Positions 1 through 11,629 of a DNA stretch of 64,000 bases are shown here, piece after piece. The stretch is from assembly GCA_028095005.1 (NCBI GenBank), contig JAMFTS010000044.1, positions 248,001 to 312,000 of the forward strand, in the 5' to 3' direction. Source of the DNA: Rhynchospora pubera (Eukaryota; Streptophyta; Magnoliopsida; Poales; Cyperaceae). The notes beneath the pieces were generated by a model. The model made no database searches. It had not been told where the DNA came from and was given only the letters and a program-made list of their open reading frames with translations. Numbering within the stretch: the first letter of the stretch is position 1; each line of letters starts with the position of its first letter. The translations under genes were made by a program, and so were the position numbers.

Positions 1-2830
1 AAGTCGTAGATTGCCTTAAATATGAATACACACCATACGATTTGAAAACAAACCCAATAGTAAAAGGGACTAAGAGAATTTGCATAGCAATAGTGTGAAT
101 CTCTGTTATTTAAAATAATAATTTTTCTTTTTTATTGCGTTAAATAAGAAAAAAGAGCACCTCCACATTTTCTGAGCTACTTGAATATCATCATTATTTA
201 TCGGCTTCCACACCATGCACGTGTGCTCACCAACTCCGCAGTTACCAGAAACACAGCACAACTAAAATACAAACAATATCGCCAATTTCCAAAATCCAAG
301 CAAACCTTTATAAGTTCAAAGCTTGAATTGGTCATCACAAAGTGATAGAACTGGAATCTGACAACTTGATCTTTGTGGATGAATTTTATGTCAAAAGTCT
401 TCTAATCTCATTAGATCAAAGCTAGAGGGGAAAGGGGTAGAATCAGTTCATTACTGAACTAAGTCAGTACCAAAATCAAAGACTATGTATGAACCTGAAA
501 TCAAAAATAAAGAATATCCGACCATTCTTCCATAATTTTCAGAGATCTAGAGTTAGGGCGACCGCCCGCCCAACCCAAATAGATCCGTTTTTCGGGGCGC
601 CTTTCGCGGAGATGTACAAGAAGGGGAGGTAGGTTTGCTCTCGGCTGGCTTTATGCTCTCTGGAAACAATGATGCCTAAAAAAAGGTATATTATCCCCTG
701 AAAGATAATATGGAAAACCGTAGACCACCGTACTTCTTTTACCAACGGAAAAGTTAGTAAATATAGACTTGAATAAATAAAACCTGGAATCGGGTAAGGT
801 TACTTATTTTATGCTGTAGTTCTAAGGAGTCCTTAACATTTTCAAAGGCATCACACCTCTATATATCTAAACTTTTTGACTATTACAATAAGAGTATCCG
901 CTGTGGTGGCGAACAAGTAGATTGAATTGGGTCATGTTCCAGTCATTTCAGATTTTGGTCAACTTCATTTATCAGGTCATCTCAGGTGCAGGTCAACTGT
1001 TGATGTCGGGCAATCAGACCTAAAGAGAGGTTAACACCCAAGCAAGAATAAATCGTACATCTGCCTAGGGAGGAGCCTTTGAACTTCAGCTCTCGTCACC
1101 TCACTCGCCAATTTTAAGTCTTTCTTGACTGGTTCTATATTCATAAACCCTACAGCTTTGTGCCACCAGGGGCCCCTTCTTTTTCATTTGGTGAGCTACG
1201 CACCCACATCTCATCTTCAGCTACGGACCCCCCCACGGACGTCCATCTAATCTTCCCCGCGTGTACTCCCAGACAGACTCTCGGGCTAAAAGAATGAGCC
1301 TGCCTCAAACTCTCCTCATAGCATGGTCAAAGAAGAGGCTAAATAAAATCTCTCGTTCAAGCCGACACTACGGTGAATCATATAAGGTATACCTATATAT
1401 GTAAGGGTTTTTCACCCTCCTAAGAAAAGAGATTCCATGCGAACATCTCTCATTACCACTCCTCTGGGTTCCCCTTGAAGTGGAAAAGGGCTAATTCATT
1501 TCATTATTTTAAAAATTCCCACGACTCCCGATTGCAGTTCTGGCAGGAGTAATGAGGGAACTTTGACAAGACTCATGTAGATTTTAATTTCAGTACTACA
1601 GGCTTAACTAGGCCGCACCAACCCTTCTACTTTGACATTGCCATGGGTCCCAAGACTGACCTTAACGGAGCTATACGGTTCGCTGACCGGTAAAAGATGA
1701 ATGGAAAGAGTATTGGTGCCCGAGGATAAGATCGATTTACCGAGGCCAAGTATATACGACAGGAGGAACAGAAAGAACTTTCCATACGAAATTCTTTTAT
1801 TTATGTGATGGAAAACATATCAAAACTACCCAATTCATCTCTACCTGGGGATCGACACTACTTCCAACACGTTGATTTGGCTTAGACTAAAGCCACAATC
1901 CACTTTTGAAACTAGCAAACTACTATTACTCGCACGCAGACTACTGACGGAAACAATACATACTAGCCATACGAGTTCGGTTCACCTGCACTGACAGCCG
2001 CTTAGCGACTAAGCCCTAATAGACCAAAATGAACCAATAGCGGAAACCCAATACTAAACTCAGCCCCTTGCTAATGTCGTCTAACTTCCTTCTCTTCTGT
2101 ATTATATAGGCTTGAGGGCTCTACTCCAGAGAGGGGTGAGTGAGCAAGGCTGACTTGTGTAGGAGAGAGGTCCGTTGCACAAGCAGATAGATCATAAAAG
2201 AAGGGTAGACATAGACTAACAAGAACCCTACCTTAATTGACGAGTTCCTAGAACAGGGGGAAAAGCCTAGTAAGGAATCCCACTATTCATACTCCTTCTA
2301 GCGGGACGTACCCTTATACTTTAAAGTATTAAAGCCCAACCAACCAATAGAGGTAACAATCCATCATGAGGAATTCCACACACAAGAAGAGTGTCTCGAT
2401 GGGAAAAAATGGGTGGTGCGAAGATACGAGAGCGTAGCGAAGTGGTGCTGTTAGTAAATGGTTAAGGAACCGACTCACCTTAGACTGCTACCCACCGGAT
2501 CCATGTTAGGCCGAAAATAAGGGCTTTCCTCAACTCAAAGACGGATAGGATTCGCTTTCCTTGCTTAGTCCAAGAAATTGGAAATATTGTTCTCAAAAGA
2601 ACCGCCCCCACCAATAACTCAGATTGCTCGGGGTTGGATAATCTATCAAATGCTGGTTCAGTGTGGAGGCTATAGGTTGTTTGAGAATAGAGAATCGTTG
2701 GTTCCTTATAGTCATTTCTATGGCGCTATCGGAAAGTACTCAGTCTCTCCAACAAGCAACGGATTGAGCTTTATCAAACCTAAAGCACGCTCATTCTATT
2801 CTTGCTAGAGATATTTTCTTGTGTGGAACT

Positions 2831-2867
2831 CAGTGAGTAACGTAGGCATGTTACGAACGAAAAAGGG
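2831..2867. repeat. Dispersed short hairpin repeat, copy 1
   Basis: Shares the block GAGTAACGTAGGCATGTTAC followed by GAACGAAAA with 11598-11629, and the TTACGAACGAAAAG end with 7971 and 10734. GTAAC and GTTAC can pair, so each copy can form a small stem-loop. The same pattern at several places in one mitochondrial-like block suggests a mobile or recombinogenic short repeat of the kind plant mitochondrial genomes carry. Confidence 0.6.
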
Positions 2868-3568
2868 TTTCTCAAAAAAGGCCAGAGATTTCATATTCAA
2901 ATAGCGTGGATTTTACCAACGAGAATAAATAAATGGGAAAGCTCCTAACCGGCCGGAACAAGACAAAGAAAAAAAAAAGGAACAAAACAACGTTCGACTT
3001 GCATGTGTTAAGCATATAGCTAGCGTTCCTTTTGCTACGTACTATATTCAGTCTATTTCGCGAAATGCAATCCCATTTTGCTCTTAGGCTCTGAAGGTTA
3101 CCGGTTCTACGACCCCGCAAGGCGCTACTGTAAAACACACTGGGCCGGAGCTTTCTCAATCCAAAAATCTACATTACATAAAGCGCGTATTCCACTGAAA
3201 AAAAGACTACACTATATATGATCAACCCCAATCCAGAATCCTTATCAAAAGAAACTATTGTAGATTCAAATGAAATGAAAAAAAAGACACTAGTTGATGA
3301 AAAACGAAGGGAAAAAGTAAGAAAGATAAATTCAAGAGATAGATATGGCGGGCTCGTGGTTGGGATGAATGGAATGGATAAGAGAAGGCAGAAATAGGAT
3401 CTCTCTGTCTCTCTCTTGTAAGTGCCAGGAAGAAGTTTGAGATGTTTCCCAGTTCTGAAACTAAAATAAGGAAAGTAACTAGAACTGAAGATAATGTGTA
3501 AATTGTAAACAAGGCTAATTTTTATAATTAACAAAATTCTAACTTGTGGTTCATCAAAGAAAGCATAC

Positions 3569-4035
3569 TTCGAGATCAGGAAGAGAGCGATCCGCCTGGA
3601 ATTGGTAAAAGGAGTACCGAAGAAGCTTCTCTGGATCGTAATCCTCACTCCGCATTTGATTCAACAACATATTGTAGCTCAGATGAGATGCACTGCTCTG
3701 CTCAATTTTTGATTACGCAAGTTAATAAAGAACTAATTGAACAAGCCAAATGGAACACAAAAAGACGGGGTGCACCGACAGAACCTGCTCAAGCTATCTG
3801 CACTTCCTTTGAGGATAGTGTTGGCTGTAGAAGGTTCCATTTTCTCATCAACCATGAATCTAAAAATACCGCGCTTGTAAATACCACGTCGGCCAGTACG
3901 ACCACTCATCTGTATGTACTCGCCGCGAGAAATGTATCTAAAATTCTCGCCAGCAAATTGGCGCACACTTGTGAAAACACACGTCTTTGCAGGCATGTTA
4001 AGGCCAATACTGAACGTCTCTGTGGCAAACAAGCA
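3569..4035 (-). pseudogene. Two-exon fragment of an MTR4/HEN2-type DExH RNA helicase
   Basis: Minus-strand exon 4035-3785 encodes helicase motif V (FATETFSIGLNMPAKT) and motif VI (QMSGRTGRRG), then VDEKMEPSTA and LKGSADSL, diagnostic of the MTR4/SKI2 family of exosome helicases. A 92-bp GT...AG intron (3784-3693) joins it in frame to 3692-3569, which encodes HLSYNMLLNQ, DPEKLL and FYQFQADRSLPDLE. An acceptor (TTTCAG) precedes the first exon and a donor (GTATGC) follows the second. Only about 125 codons of a protein near 1000 aa are present, with no helicase core upstream. In the family these proteins unwind RNA for the nuclear exosome; this piece cannot work alone. The intron shows it came from nuclear genomic DNA, not from a cDNA. 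Which paralogue (MTR4 or HEN2) is not resolved. Confidence 0.88.
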
Positions 4036-4299
4036 CTGAAAGGAAAGAATGGACAAAGCAAAGAATTGCGGCATGAAAAGCGAAAAGGGCAAATTTCTAC
4101 CGGACTAACTAGAACTGGTAGAGAAAGGATACTATTGTTTTAATGAAGACTAGTGTTCAGGAGAAAGCTCCATATTAGAGCCTTTATAAACCAGATTTCA
4201 CTTTCATTATTAATAGAGATGCTACCCTTCCTGAAATATACAGGGGGACCACCCGGCTTACCCCCATTCAAGTGGAGTCCATATAAAGGAGGCCACGCT

Positions 4300-4879
4300 T
4301 CAGTATCCTTTGATTTTTGAAAGGATCTTCCTATGTGTATCCGTGTCTATCTCATTAGGAAGGGCTATGAATGACGTGAAATTGTAGCGAGCATAACGAG
4401 CATTTTTATTCTCTTGTTCCAACATAGTTGTGATATTGAAATCGATGTTCTCCCCGAGTGGGAGAATTACCTCGGAAAGGGGGAATACGAGGCTAAGACA
4501 AATTTCCTTTCGGTTGAATAAAGGTAAACTACCTACGGAATTCAATCGAAGGAAGACGGACGAGGAAGGAAGACAAGAGACTATGAATTGGCTTTTCAGC
4601 ATGCAAGCACGCGTGTAAATGCATTTTGACTTTCTCTCTATCAACATGGTGGAGAGCACTATTTATATCCACGACATAGAGTGAGTGAGTAGGCCCCCAG
4701 CTTTTGACTTCAGAGATGAATTTTTCGTAACTTATAAAATGCAAATATTTATTATTCCGCAGTTTTCTACACTGCATTTGTTTATAAATGAGTTCGGACA
4801 AGGCTATAGAAACTAGAACATCTTCCTTATGATTGACTATAAGATAAGTCTTATTATGGTATTTCAAAGTCAAATCCAA
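4300..4879 (-). pseudogene. Decayed plant-mitochondrial reverse-transcriptase-like ORF
   Basis: The minus-strand frame 4879-4529 reads MDLTLKYHNKTYLIV, then LYVVDINSALHHVDREKVK, resembling the RT-like ORFs carried by many plant mitochondrial genomes. The likeness continues downstream in other frames (PRIPPFRG..., then YARYNFTSFIALPNEIDTDT in 4659-4300), so the ORF is broken by at least one stop and frameshift. The assignment rests on remembered similarity to mitochondrial RT-like ORFs and not on a complete YxDD catalytic motif, which I do not see. Probably non-functional. Confidence 0.5.
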
Positions 4880-5429
4880 AAGTTGGGGTGAGATATCTGA
4901 TTTAGATTCTAGCTTTCACATTTTTTATTCGTGGGAGGTATAGCGCCCTCCTAAAAGACGTCTTTTTAGAGAAGAAATCAGGGATTTCGAATAGCTTTGA
5001 AAGTGAGTAGCTACTACTGGATGTTTTACTAGGGGTTCAATAAAACAGGAAAAACCCTCCATAGTAATAAAATGCCTCGACCAGTACTGTGCGTCGGAAG
5101 GCTTTCCCGTGGAAAAACGCCGTTTTGAAAAAGCGAGTTAGGCTATATGAGTCCTGAGGTGGTAAGAAAGAGAGAGTGTGCTACAGCTCAACTTAGTTTG
5201 TTTTCCGCTCTTTCGGAAATGATAACAAATTGGTATTGCCGATTATCCTCTCATTTGTCCTTATGGGTTTAACCAACCCTACGATATAAAAAGTCCGATT
5301 ATCTCTTAGAGGAGGCAGAAATTAGAAATGAGATATAAAGGAAAGTGTTACCCTTTGTTCTACTCATCATATTCCAAGTCAAAGTTCTCGCGTTTGGTCC
5401 TCTTACTCCGTTCGGTCCACAAGTACAGG

Positions 5430-6400
5430 AGAAAATGATTGCCTGAAGCAAAAAAATACTATTTTCTGAGTCTGGAGAGCACTGAAGCGAAAACTGGTTT
5501 ACAACTATTCGTACTGTTGAATGGCTGGCTTGCTAATGAAGGCAATAGGCCTCCTATCTTTTTGAGTACTGCACCCACTCCCTGGCCCACTAGCATCAGT
5601 CTCTATAATGAAGCGCTTAGTAAAGTCTGGCATGGCTAGCAATGGAGCATTGCACATAGCCTCTTGAAATAGCTTAAATGCTTCCTTCCTCAGCTTCTGT
5701 ACTCCATAGGAAGGCTTTTCTCTTGAGTAAGCATGTCAGGGGCTTACTTATCATTCCATCATTTTGGATGTACTCGCGCAGTGAAAAAACCCCCTAAGCT
5801 CTTTGACTGACTCTGGCCTTTTCCAATTCTGCAGCACTTCAATCTTTGCCGGTTCCACACCTTTTTCAGAATGGCCTAGATACTCCACTTGTTGAAGGAA
5901 GAAATCACATTTGCTCTTTTTTGCATACAATTTGTTTTCTCTTAACAATTGAAGTACCAGCTTCAGATTTTTCTTGTGGCTATCAAGCTCTTTGCTTTGT
6001 TCTAGTATATCATCACAGAATACTTGAATAAATCTTCTTGCTTAAAATATGTGGTTAATGAGGGCGGAAACAGGGGCATTTGTGAGGCTAAAGCGCATTA
6101 GCTTGTACTCATAATGCGCAAAATGGGTTCTGAATGCTTTTTTTTATATCTTTTTCAGTCATGCGTATCTGGCTCAAGCCAGCAAAGAAATCTGAGAAAA
6201 GTCTCTAGCCCCATCAAAAAATAGGTCATCAATGATTGGTATAGGGTACACAGTTTGGCTATTGAGCTTTCTATAATCCACACACAACAACTTCCATCCT
6301 TTTCGCTAATTATCATATCGAATATACATCGGATAGCTTTCTTGTCGAATTTACTTCGTAGATGACTGGGCAAAAACACATAGCATACTAAACCAAAAAA
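5430..6400 (-). pseudogene. Ty3/gypsy pol remnant: reverse transcriptase to RNase H
   Basis: Minus strand, in order: CVDYRKLNSQTVYPIPIIDD (near 6300-6240), then GARDFSQISLLA and QIRMTEKDI (near 6220-6140), then LYAKKSKCDFFLQQVEYLGH with VEPAKIEVLQNWKRPESVKE (5930-5780), then FKLFQEAM, LAMPDFTKRFIIETDAS (5680-5580) and RPIAFISK. These are the RT palm/thumb, the connection region and the RNase H start of a plant Ty3/gypsy element. The pieces lie in several frames with stops; the central YxDD region is degraded. No LTRs are seen. Nuclear retroelement fragments like this are common in plant mitochondrial DNA. Confidence 0.88.
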
Positions 6401-6411
6401 ACTCAAGTGAA
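6386..6411 (+). repeat. Short direct repeat shared with 9277-9300
   Basis: AAAAAACTCAAGTGAAAGAA followed by GCCC occurs here and again near 9277-9300 in the same orientation. The second copy continues into GAGCTAGCGTTCC, part of which (GCTAGCGTTCCTTTT) also appears near 3020. These short shared blocks indicate past recombination inside the mitochondrial-like segment. Confidence 0.6.
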
Positions 6412-7970
6412 AGAAGCCCGCATATACACACACGTAGTCCTTTACCAAACAAAGGACTACTTACCTCTAAAAAGCATGCATATAAACGACAGTACACTGC
6501 ACACGTGTACTATCTATCGTTAGCTCACCAAAACGGGCCTTCCGAGGCCCCTTTCCTATATAAACTTTTAACTCTACTTCGTAGAGCTTCAAAGGGCAGG
6601 ATTACCCCTCACTTCTGAAAACGCAGGAAGAGCTGCTAAAAACAACAACACAAACATACTGAAAAAGAAACGATGTGAAACACTGTTGAACTCAAGAAAC
6701 CAGCCGAGAGACACACCCACTCGAAGGCTGGAATACCTCACAACCAAAGCACTGAGGGAAAGACTTTACCGATACAAGAAAGGGAGCCACTACTCCTGCC
6801 TTAATTCCCTTGCTTAGAAACCATAACCGCCTAGCCTCTTCCTCTATTTCCTTCCGGAGCTCCACTTATTCAGGCAGTCGGCGTTTGCCTAGCGCAGGGA
6901 TTTCTTCCTCGCCTTTGCTTTACCTTATACGCTCGAGTCCTTTCTTCCTTAAGAACAGTGAAGAAATGCCTTTTGCACCTCCATCTGATAGAACAAAGGA
7001 TTATGTATGTTGGAACTAAAGAAGAGTCTTTCCCTGCGAGGCATGCATCATAGGCATATTCTCTTTCTAATCTGTTCAACTCAGCTCTAGCGCTCCTTCA
7101 GTTCAGTACAGTTGCAGTTTCGTTTCTAAGAAAAGTGTGGAAAGTTAAGGAGCAGGTCTAGGACAAGCTCCATCAAATCCAATTCTTACTGATTCTGATA
7201 GGGCTACCTCCCTTTAGATAGGCTCACCAGCCGGGGCAGAAGCTAACTTGAAAGCAGGAGCAGAAACGTTGTTAACTGAAGTGAAAGTTGAAGTTGGTAT
7301 TGTTTCAGTTCCAGTGGAAGTAGTGGATTTCAGCACAGCTGCAATCGTTTCTGTTCTAGGCTAAGCTAAGTACAGGTCTCGTGAAGTAAAGTCAACAGTT
7401 GGGAAGTACAGTTTTTGTCGTTATGCTCCTAAGCTAGTCAGTGCTCCAATCGATGATACAAACTCGGTAAAGAAAACATGCTCGGCGAATTGCTTCTCAT
7501 TACCAATTTCTGCTGCCTTGTATGTCTTGAACCAAGATTTCTCAGCAACAAAAGACATGGGATTATTGATCCTTTTACCATCCTTTCCCTCTGATTGCTA
7601 TGGGAATGTCTAGCTTGACACATGAGGAGGGCGTGATTTGGTAGCACTTCAATAGTAAATTTGTTCATCATCTAAATACCACGAGGAAGTGTTTGATGAT
7701 ATAATTTCCCTCTTTTATGCGTATCGAGAGGATAGGTAGAATGTGTTGACTACGAGGCTGTCAATAAAGTTCGTTATCCACCTAACCGCTATTAGAAAAG
7801 CGATGGTGGGTATAAGGGTTTCAGTTGCGCCGAATGGTGTCTGTGAATATCTAATCTTTCCCGTCTTTCGATCTTCTATAAGTCAAGGCATGATGACTGC
7901 ATTTTTTTATCATTGCTTCTATTCCTTTCTCATAGCTCCTCTTCGTCTGAAAGAGGGACATTTTTCAACC

Positions 7971-8006
7971 CAGTGAGGAACTACTAATGTTACGAACGAA
8001 AAGGCA
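7971..8006. repeat. Dispersed short hairpin repeat, copy 2 (variant loop)
   Basis: Begins CAGTGAGGAACTACTAATGT and continues TACGAACGAAAAGG. It keeps the flanks of copies 1 and 4 but has the loop variant ACTACTAA in place of GTAGGCAT. Same family as 2831, 10734 and 11598. Confidence 0.55.
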
Positions 8007-8462
8007 CCACTGTGTGCGAAATTCTTTGTATAGCTTGGCTTCTCCTCCATCGTTGATAACTTCGTTCAAGTCGGCGGTAAAAAGAGAGGCTGTTTACTCA
8101 GGCACTTCTTGTGCCTTGGAGCCCAGGAATGCATTTATCTCGGCGCAAAGGATGTAATGCCCTTTATTCCTTGGAGCGGATTCCCAGTTTGGTATCACTT
8201 GTACTTTCAGCTCCTTGTGAGAGTCGCCCTGCTTAAAGCACCGAACCATGCGGGCTGCAACCGCAGGGTCCACAGCAGACGAATCAGTTACCTATATACT
8301 CACCCGTCAAACCCAAAAGAAAAGGCTGAAATTTAGCACCTTTACCAACACCGCAGTATAATGGAAAATCCATTCCCTTCCATTTCTGGGTTCAAAGAAA
8401 GAAATCAGTATGGAAGCAAAGAAAGGCCATAGCATGGCATCCTTTCTTCAGGAATTCAGCTA

Positions 8463-8600
8463 GTGGAAGTAGTAATAAAGCGCAACCCGGTTGCATTTGC
8501 CAGTGGGTCTCAGATCCATCCCGTCTTCCATGTCTCGCAATTTCAAGGAAGAATTGGAAAGAATCCAGCTTGTGAGTTTATTTGCATCAAAGCTTATTTA
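8463..8600 (+). pseudogene. Ty3/gypsy integrase C-terminal tail fragment
   Basis: The plus frame contains GSQIHPVFHVSQF, close to the (G/S)xIHPVFHVSQLK segment that follows integrase in Ty3/gypsy elements, just before the chromodomain. Downstream residues (GRIGKN...) do not give a recognisable chromodomain. It lies on the opposite strand from the RT piece at 5430-6400 and the pol piece at 8971-9189, so these are separate or rearranged insertions. Confidence 0.65.
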
Positions 8601-8970
8601 GCATACAACCGGCAATTGGTCATTGTGAAGCAGATTGGAAAGAACACAAAGCAAGCCGAAGCCTTACTCCCAGCAAATTCCTCTTATAGTTCCTGTCCCT
8701 TCGATCATCTCTCTAGGTTCAGCGAATGATTGTTTCAATACTCCTATAAGCGCGGGTGGTGTTAAGCATAGGATTTGTTCACTCCAAAAGATGTTAAGCG
8801 AGAGTAAGATGTGTTAAGCATATGATTGGTTCAATCCACCTGGCATTTGAAGCTGGATCGGAACGAGGAAACTGGGGCAGGAGGGCAATCCCTTTACTGA
8901 AATAGTTAGGTAGCTTAAAAAGGTGTGCCTGAGAACAGGAGGAACCGGCCTTGGACTTATTCCCACCTTT

Positions 8971-9189
8971 CTATTTTTCTGTTGTACCGCCTTGTTGAAC
9001 GAGGAGGTTGTGTTCGGCTACTGCTTTATCAAGTCCCGGCATATTTTCTGCCGACCATGCAAAGATGTGCAAATGCTCCTTTAGGAAATTCACCAACTTC
9101 CTTAACCAACAAGCAAGGTTGTTCGACAAAACGGACTGTTTTGTCCTACTTTTGTGACTTGTTTGATCTACTTGTTTAGGGCGGAGCAA
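8971..9189 (-). pseudogene. Ty3/gypsy pol fragment (region just upstream of RT)
   Basis: The minus frame reads LVNFLKEHLHIFAWSAENMP then GLDKAVAEHNLLV. The pattern FL(K/R)xxxxxFAWSxxDMPGIDxxVxxHxL is the conserved linker between protease and RT in plant Ty3/gypsy elements. About 70 codons remain open and no RT core follows in register. Confidence 0.75.
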
Positions 9190-9359
9190 GTCTATAGAAA
9201 AGATGTATACACCATACGGAGATTTTCTGGTCTATGAAGGTGAAAAAAAGATATACACTACTAACGTTACGCTCTAAAAAACTCAAGTGAAAGAAGCCCA
9301 GCATGAGTGAGCTAGCGTTCCTTTTTTATCTCATCGCGAAAATCCCATCTATTCTCAAG

Positions 9360-9710
9360 AAACAGCATCCTAACGAAACACCCATCCCTCCACATGAGCT
9401 CTGGCATCTTTACTAAGACTTTTCCACTTTTGCTTAAACGAAGCGTAAACCCTTTCACGTCAAAACTTGGGTGCCTCTGAACTCAAATTGGATGTGAGTC
9501 AAATTATTCCCAAGTCCCCTCCAGGCCAAACCTCTCTAAAGCTCGTTGGAGTATCGAGTAGAAATGGTTTTTTGCTCTAATGACATGGAATAAATTTTCA
9601 GTGTTCGTTTTAGGAATTCCTAACAATAGGGTGTCTGCATATCTCACATAGTGCACCTTCACGGGCGGCTCTCCCTCTGTGGAAAAGTCGGGAACGAATT
9701 CTCTCCTTTG
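9360..9710 (-). pseudogene. Group II intron-type RT/maturase-like fragment with altered catalytic motif
   Basis: Minus strand, about 9710-9360: REFVPDF, then KVHYVRYADTLLLGIPKT, then a long open stretch ending LERFGLEGTWE before a stop. HYVRYADDLLLG is the active-site neighbourhood of group II intron RTs, including mitochondrial maturases. Here the second Asp of YADD is Thr, which would abolish polymerase activity, and at least two stops follow. It is not angiosperm matR as I know it (the flanks differ). Sequence upstream to about 10214 may belong to the same ORF but I cannot show that. Confidence 0.45.
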
Positions 9711-10733
9711 TGATCCAGCCTATGCCTACTCAAAACCACCCGATCCCAGCTCAACTAAATGGTACGGATGAATAAGCATAGCTTACCTAGCGTTGAGCGT
9801 AAAAAAAGCGGCTCACAACATTGGACTTTCCCGGCACATGGAGGTCAATCAATATCCTTTCTATGCGATTCACTAGAGAAGCTGCTCTTAGTTAGAGTAG
9901 GCTCCTCCCCATAAATTGTGATGGAAGTCCAGTCAAGGTTGAGCGGTATCCTTTTCTGGGACTCTCGGAGGTCCCCCTACTTAAGTTCTACAAGGTGGAA
10001 CGTTCGGCCGGGAATCAAAGACTGATTGATAAGGAGCACAAGACCTCACTTCAACCCGGAAAATCTCTCTGTCTAGTCGGAATATCATAAGCGAGAGATT
10101 CCCCCACCTAATAGAGGATGGCACTGCCTCCATGATCCTTGGTCCGATGCTCTCTACCCGAGTAGGTTCCTCCTTTGGTCTCTTCGGGCCACTCAGTCGC
10201 CGTTCGGCTCGCACAGACTGGCCCTTCCTAGAAGCCGCCTATTTTATATTGATATAGATGAAGAATGCATAGAGTCAGAAAAGCACTAATCTTGCTATAC
10301 TTATTTTGGACATTGGAATTTGAAGAGTTGTTCACAGGGGTTTTCTAATGGATTTTTTTCCGTGGTAGTAGATAATCGGCTACCGGCAGCCTATACATTT
10401 CCGGAATTTAGTAAAGAAAGAAGAGGGGGCCAAACCTGAACTCCAGGACCTGGGCATCGATCCCTACAGCAGGAAAGTAAAGGTAAAGCTATACTAGGTA
10501 AAAAAATTTATATTAAGGGAAAGAAGGGTTTCTGCTAGTGAGTGATAGAAATCGGCATAAACGTAGAGTAGGTTTAGGGCGTTAGCTAGGCCTATTTATA
10601 CGGGTAAGCAGCTTATAAGCTAGTGAGCTTGGCATATTTGATAGGCATGTATGGGACAGGAATAGTCAAAGTATAGGCAAATGCCTAGTAAGCACCGGAA
10701 TAGGCCTTTTCTTAATAGAAAAAGGTCTTCACC

Positions 10734-10767
10734 CAGCGAGTAACTACTAACGTTACGAGCGAAAAGG
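10734..10767. repeat. Dispersed short hairpin repeat, copy 3 (variant loop)
   Basis: Reads CAGCGAGTAACTACTAACGT followed by TACGAGCGAAAAGG. A shorter piece, ACTACTAACGTTACG, also lies near 9258-9272. The two loop types (GTAGGCAT and ACTACTAA) define two subfamilies. Confidence 0.55.
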
Positions 10768-11597
10768 ATAAAAAAGAGGTAGCCTACCTATCTAGGTAGA
10801 TTTCATAGGTTGATTTACAAGTATAGGAGTATGTCTTCTCAGGCAATCAAGTGGGCAAGCATGGGATAGGTATGATCAAGGAATAGGTTTTTAGGATTTG
10901 AGAAATGACTGTCTATATCAAAGTAGTAGGCTAGAGAAGTCGCACGGGATGCATATTGATTAGTTACGTCATTTATGTAAGCTATTACTACTTCTTAATT
11001 GGAAGAAGCATGCCCAGAATAGCAAGCTACAGGGCATATGTCATGTCACGGATAAGCTCGGGAAGTTTTTGTGGGAGTGGTTCCCTAATTAGTTCAGTCA
11101 TTGCTACATATTAAGGAAACGAAAGAAAAAGTATGATTGGCAGATTGCCTTTTTCTAGAGCTTGGAATGCAAGCAAATACGGAGTTAGAGGCACCTCAGA
11201 AAAGGGGGATAACATTCTTATTCCTTATACCCAATCGGAACTCAATCTTTCACTAAACCTTCCTCACTCGTGCTTTCTTTTGGACTAATTAGAGCGTAGA
11301 GTCTAGTAGTAAGCTTATAGGTTTAAAAAGTTAGGAGGAAAGTCAATATAGAATTGGGAGTGCTAAGTTTGATTCACACTATTGTAGATAATATGAATTG
11401 CTTCAAATGCCAATCCCACATCTATTTTTATGGGGCTTACCTCCATACCAAGAATGAATGAGAGTAAAGATCTGGAGAGCACGAATGACAGAAGCACCGA
11501 GGTCTTCCTGCCTCCACATAGACCAGAAGGAAGATTAGAGTTGAACCATGTCTCTGAATAAAGAGGGGATGTCCTGAAAGAACTCTTTTAACTCGGA

Positions 11598-11629
11598 CGA
11601 GTAACGTAGGCATGTTACGAACGAAAAGC
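11598..11629. repeat. Dispersed short hairpin repeat, copy 4
   Basis: Reads CGAGTAACGTAGGCATGTTA then CGAACGAAAAGC, essentially the same as 2831-2867 over about 30 bases. Both copies have the GTAAC/GTTAC stem. Confidence 0.6.

Noticed and set aside
539..745. Minus frame with a membrane-like segment (YLFLGIIVS)
   Set aside because: Only 68 codons and no mitochondrial gene I can recognise. A chance frame is as likely.
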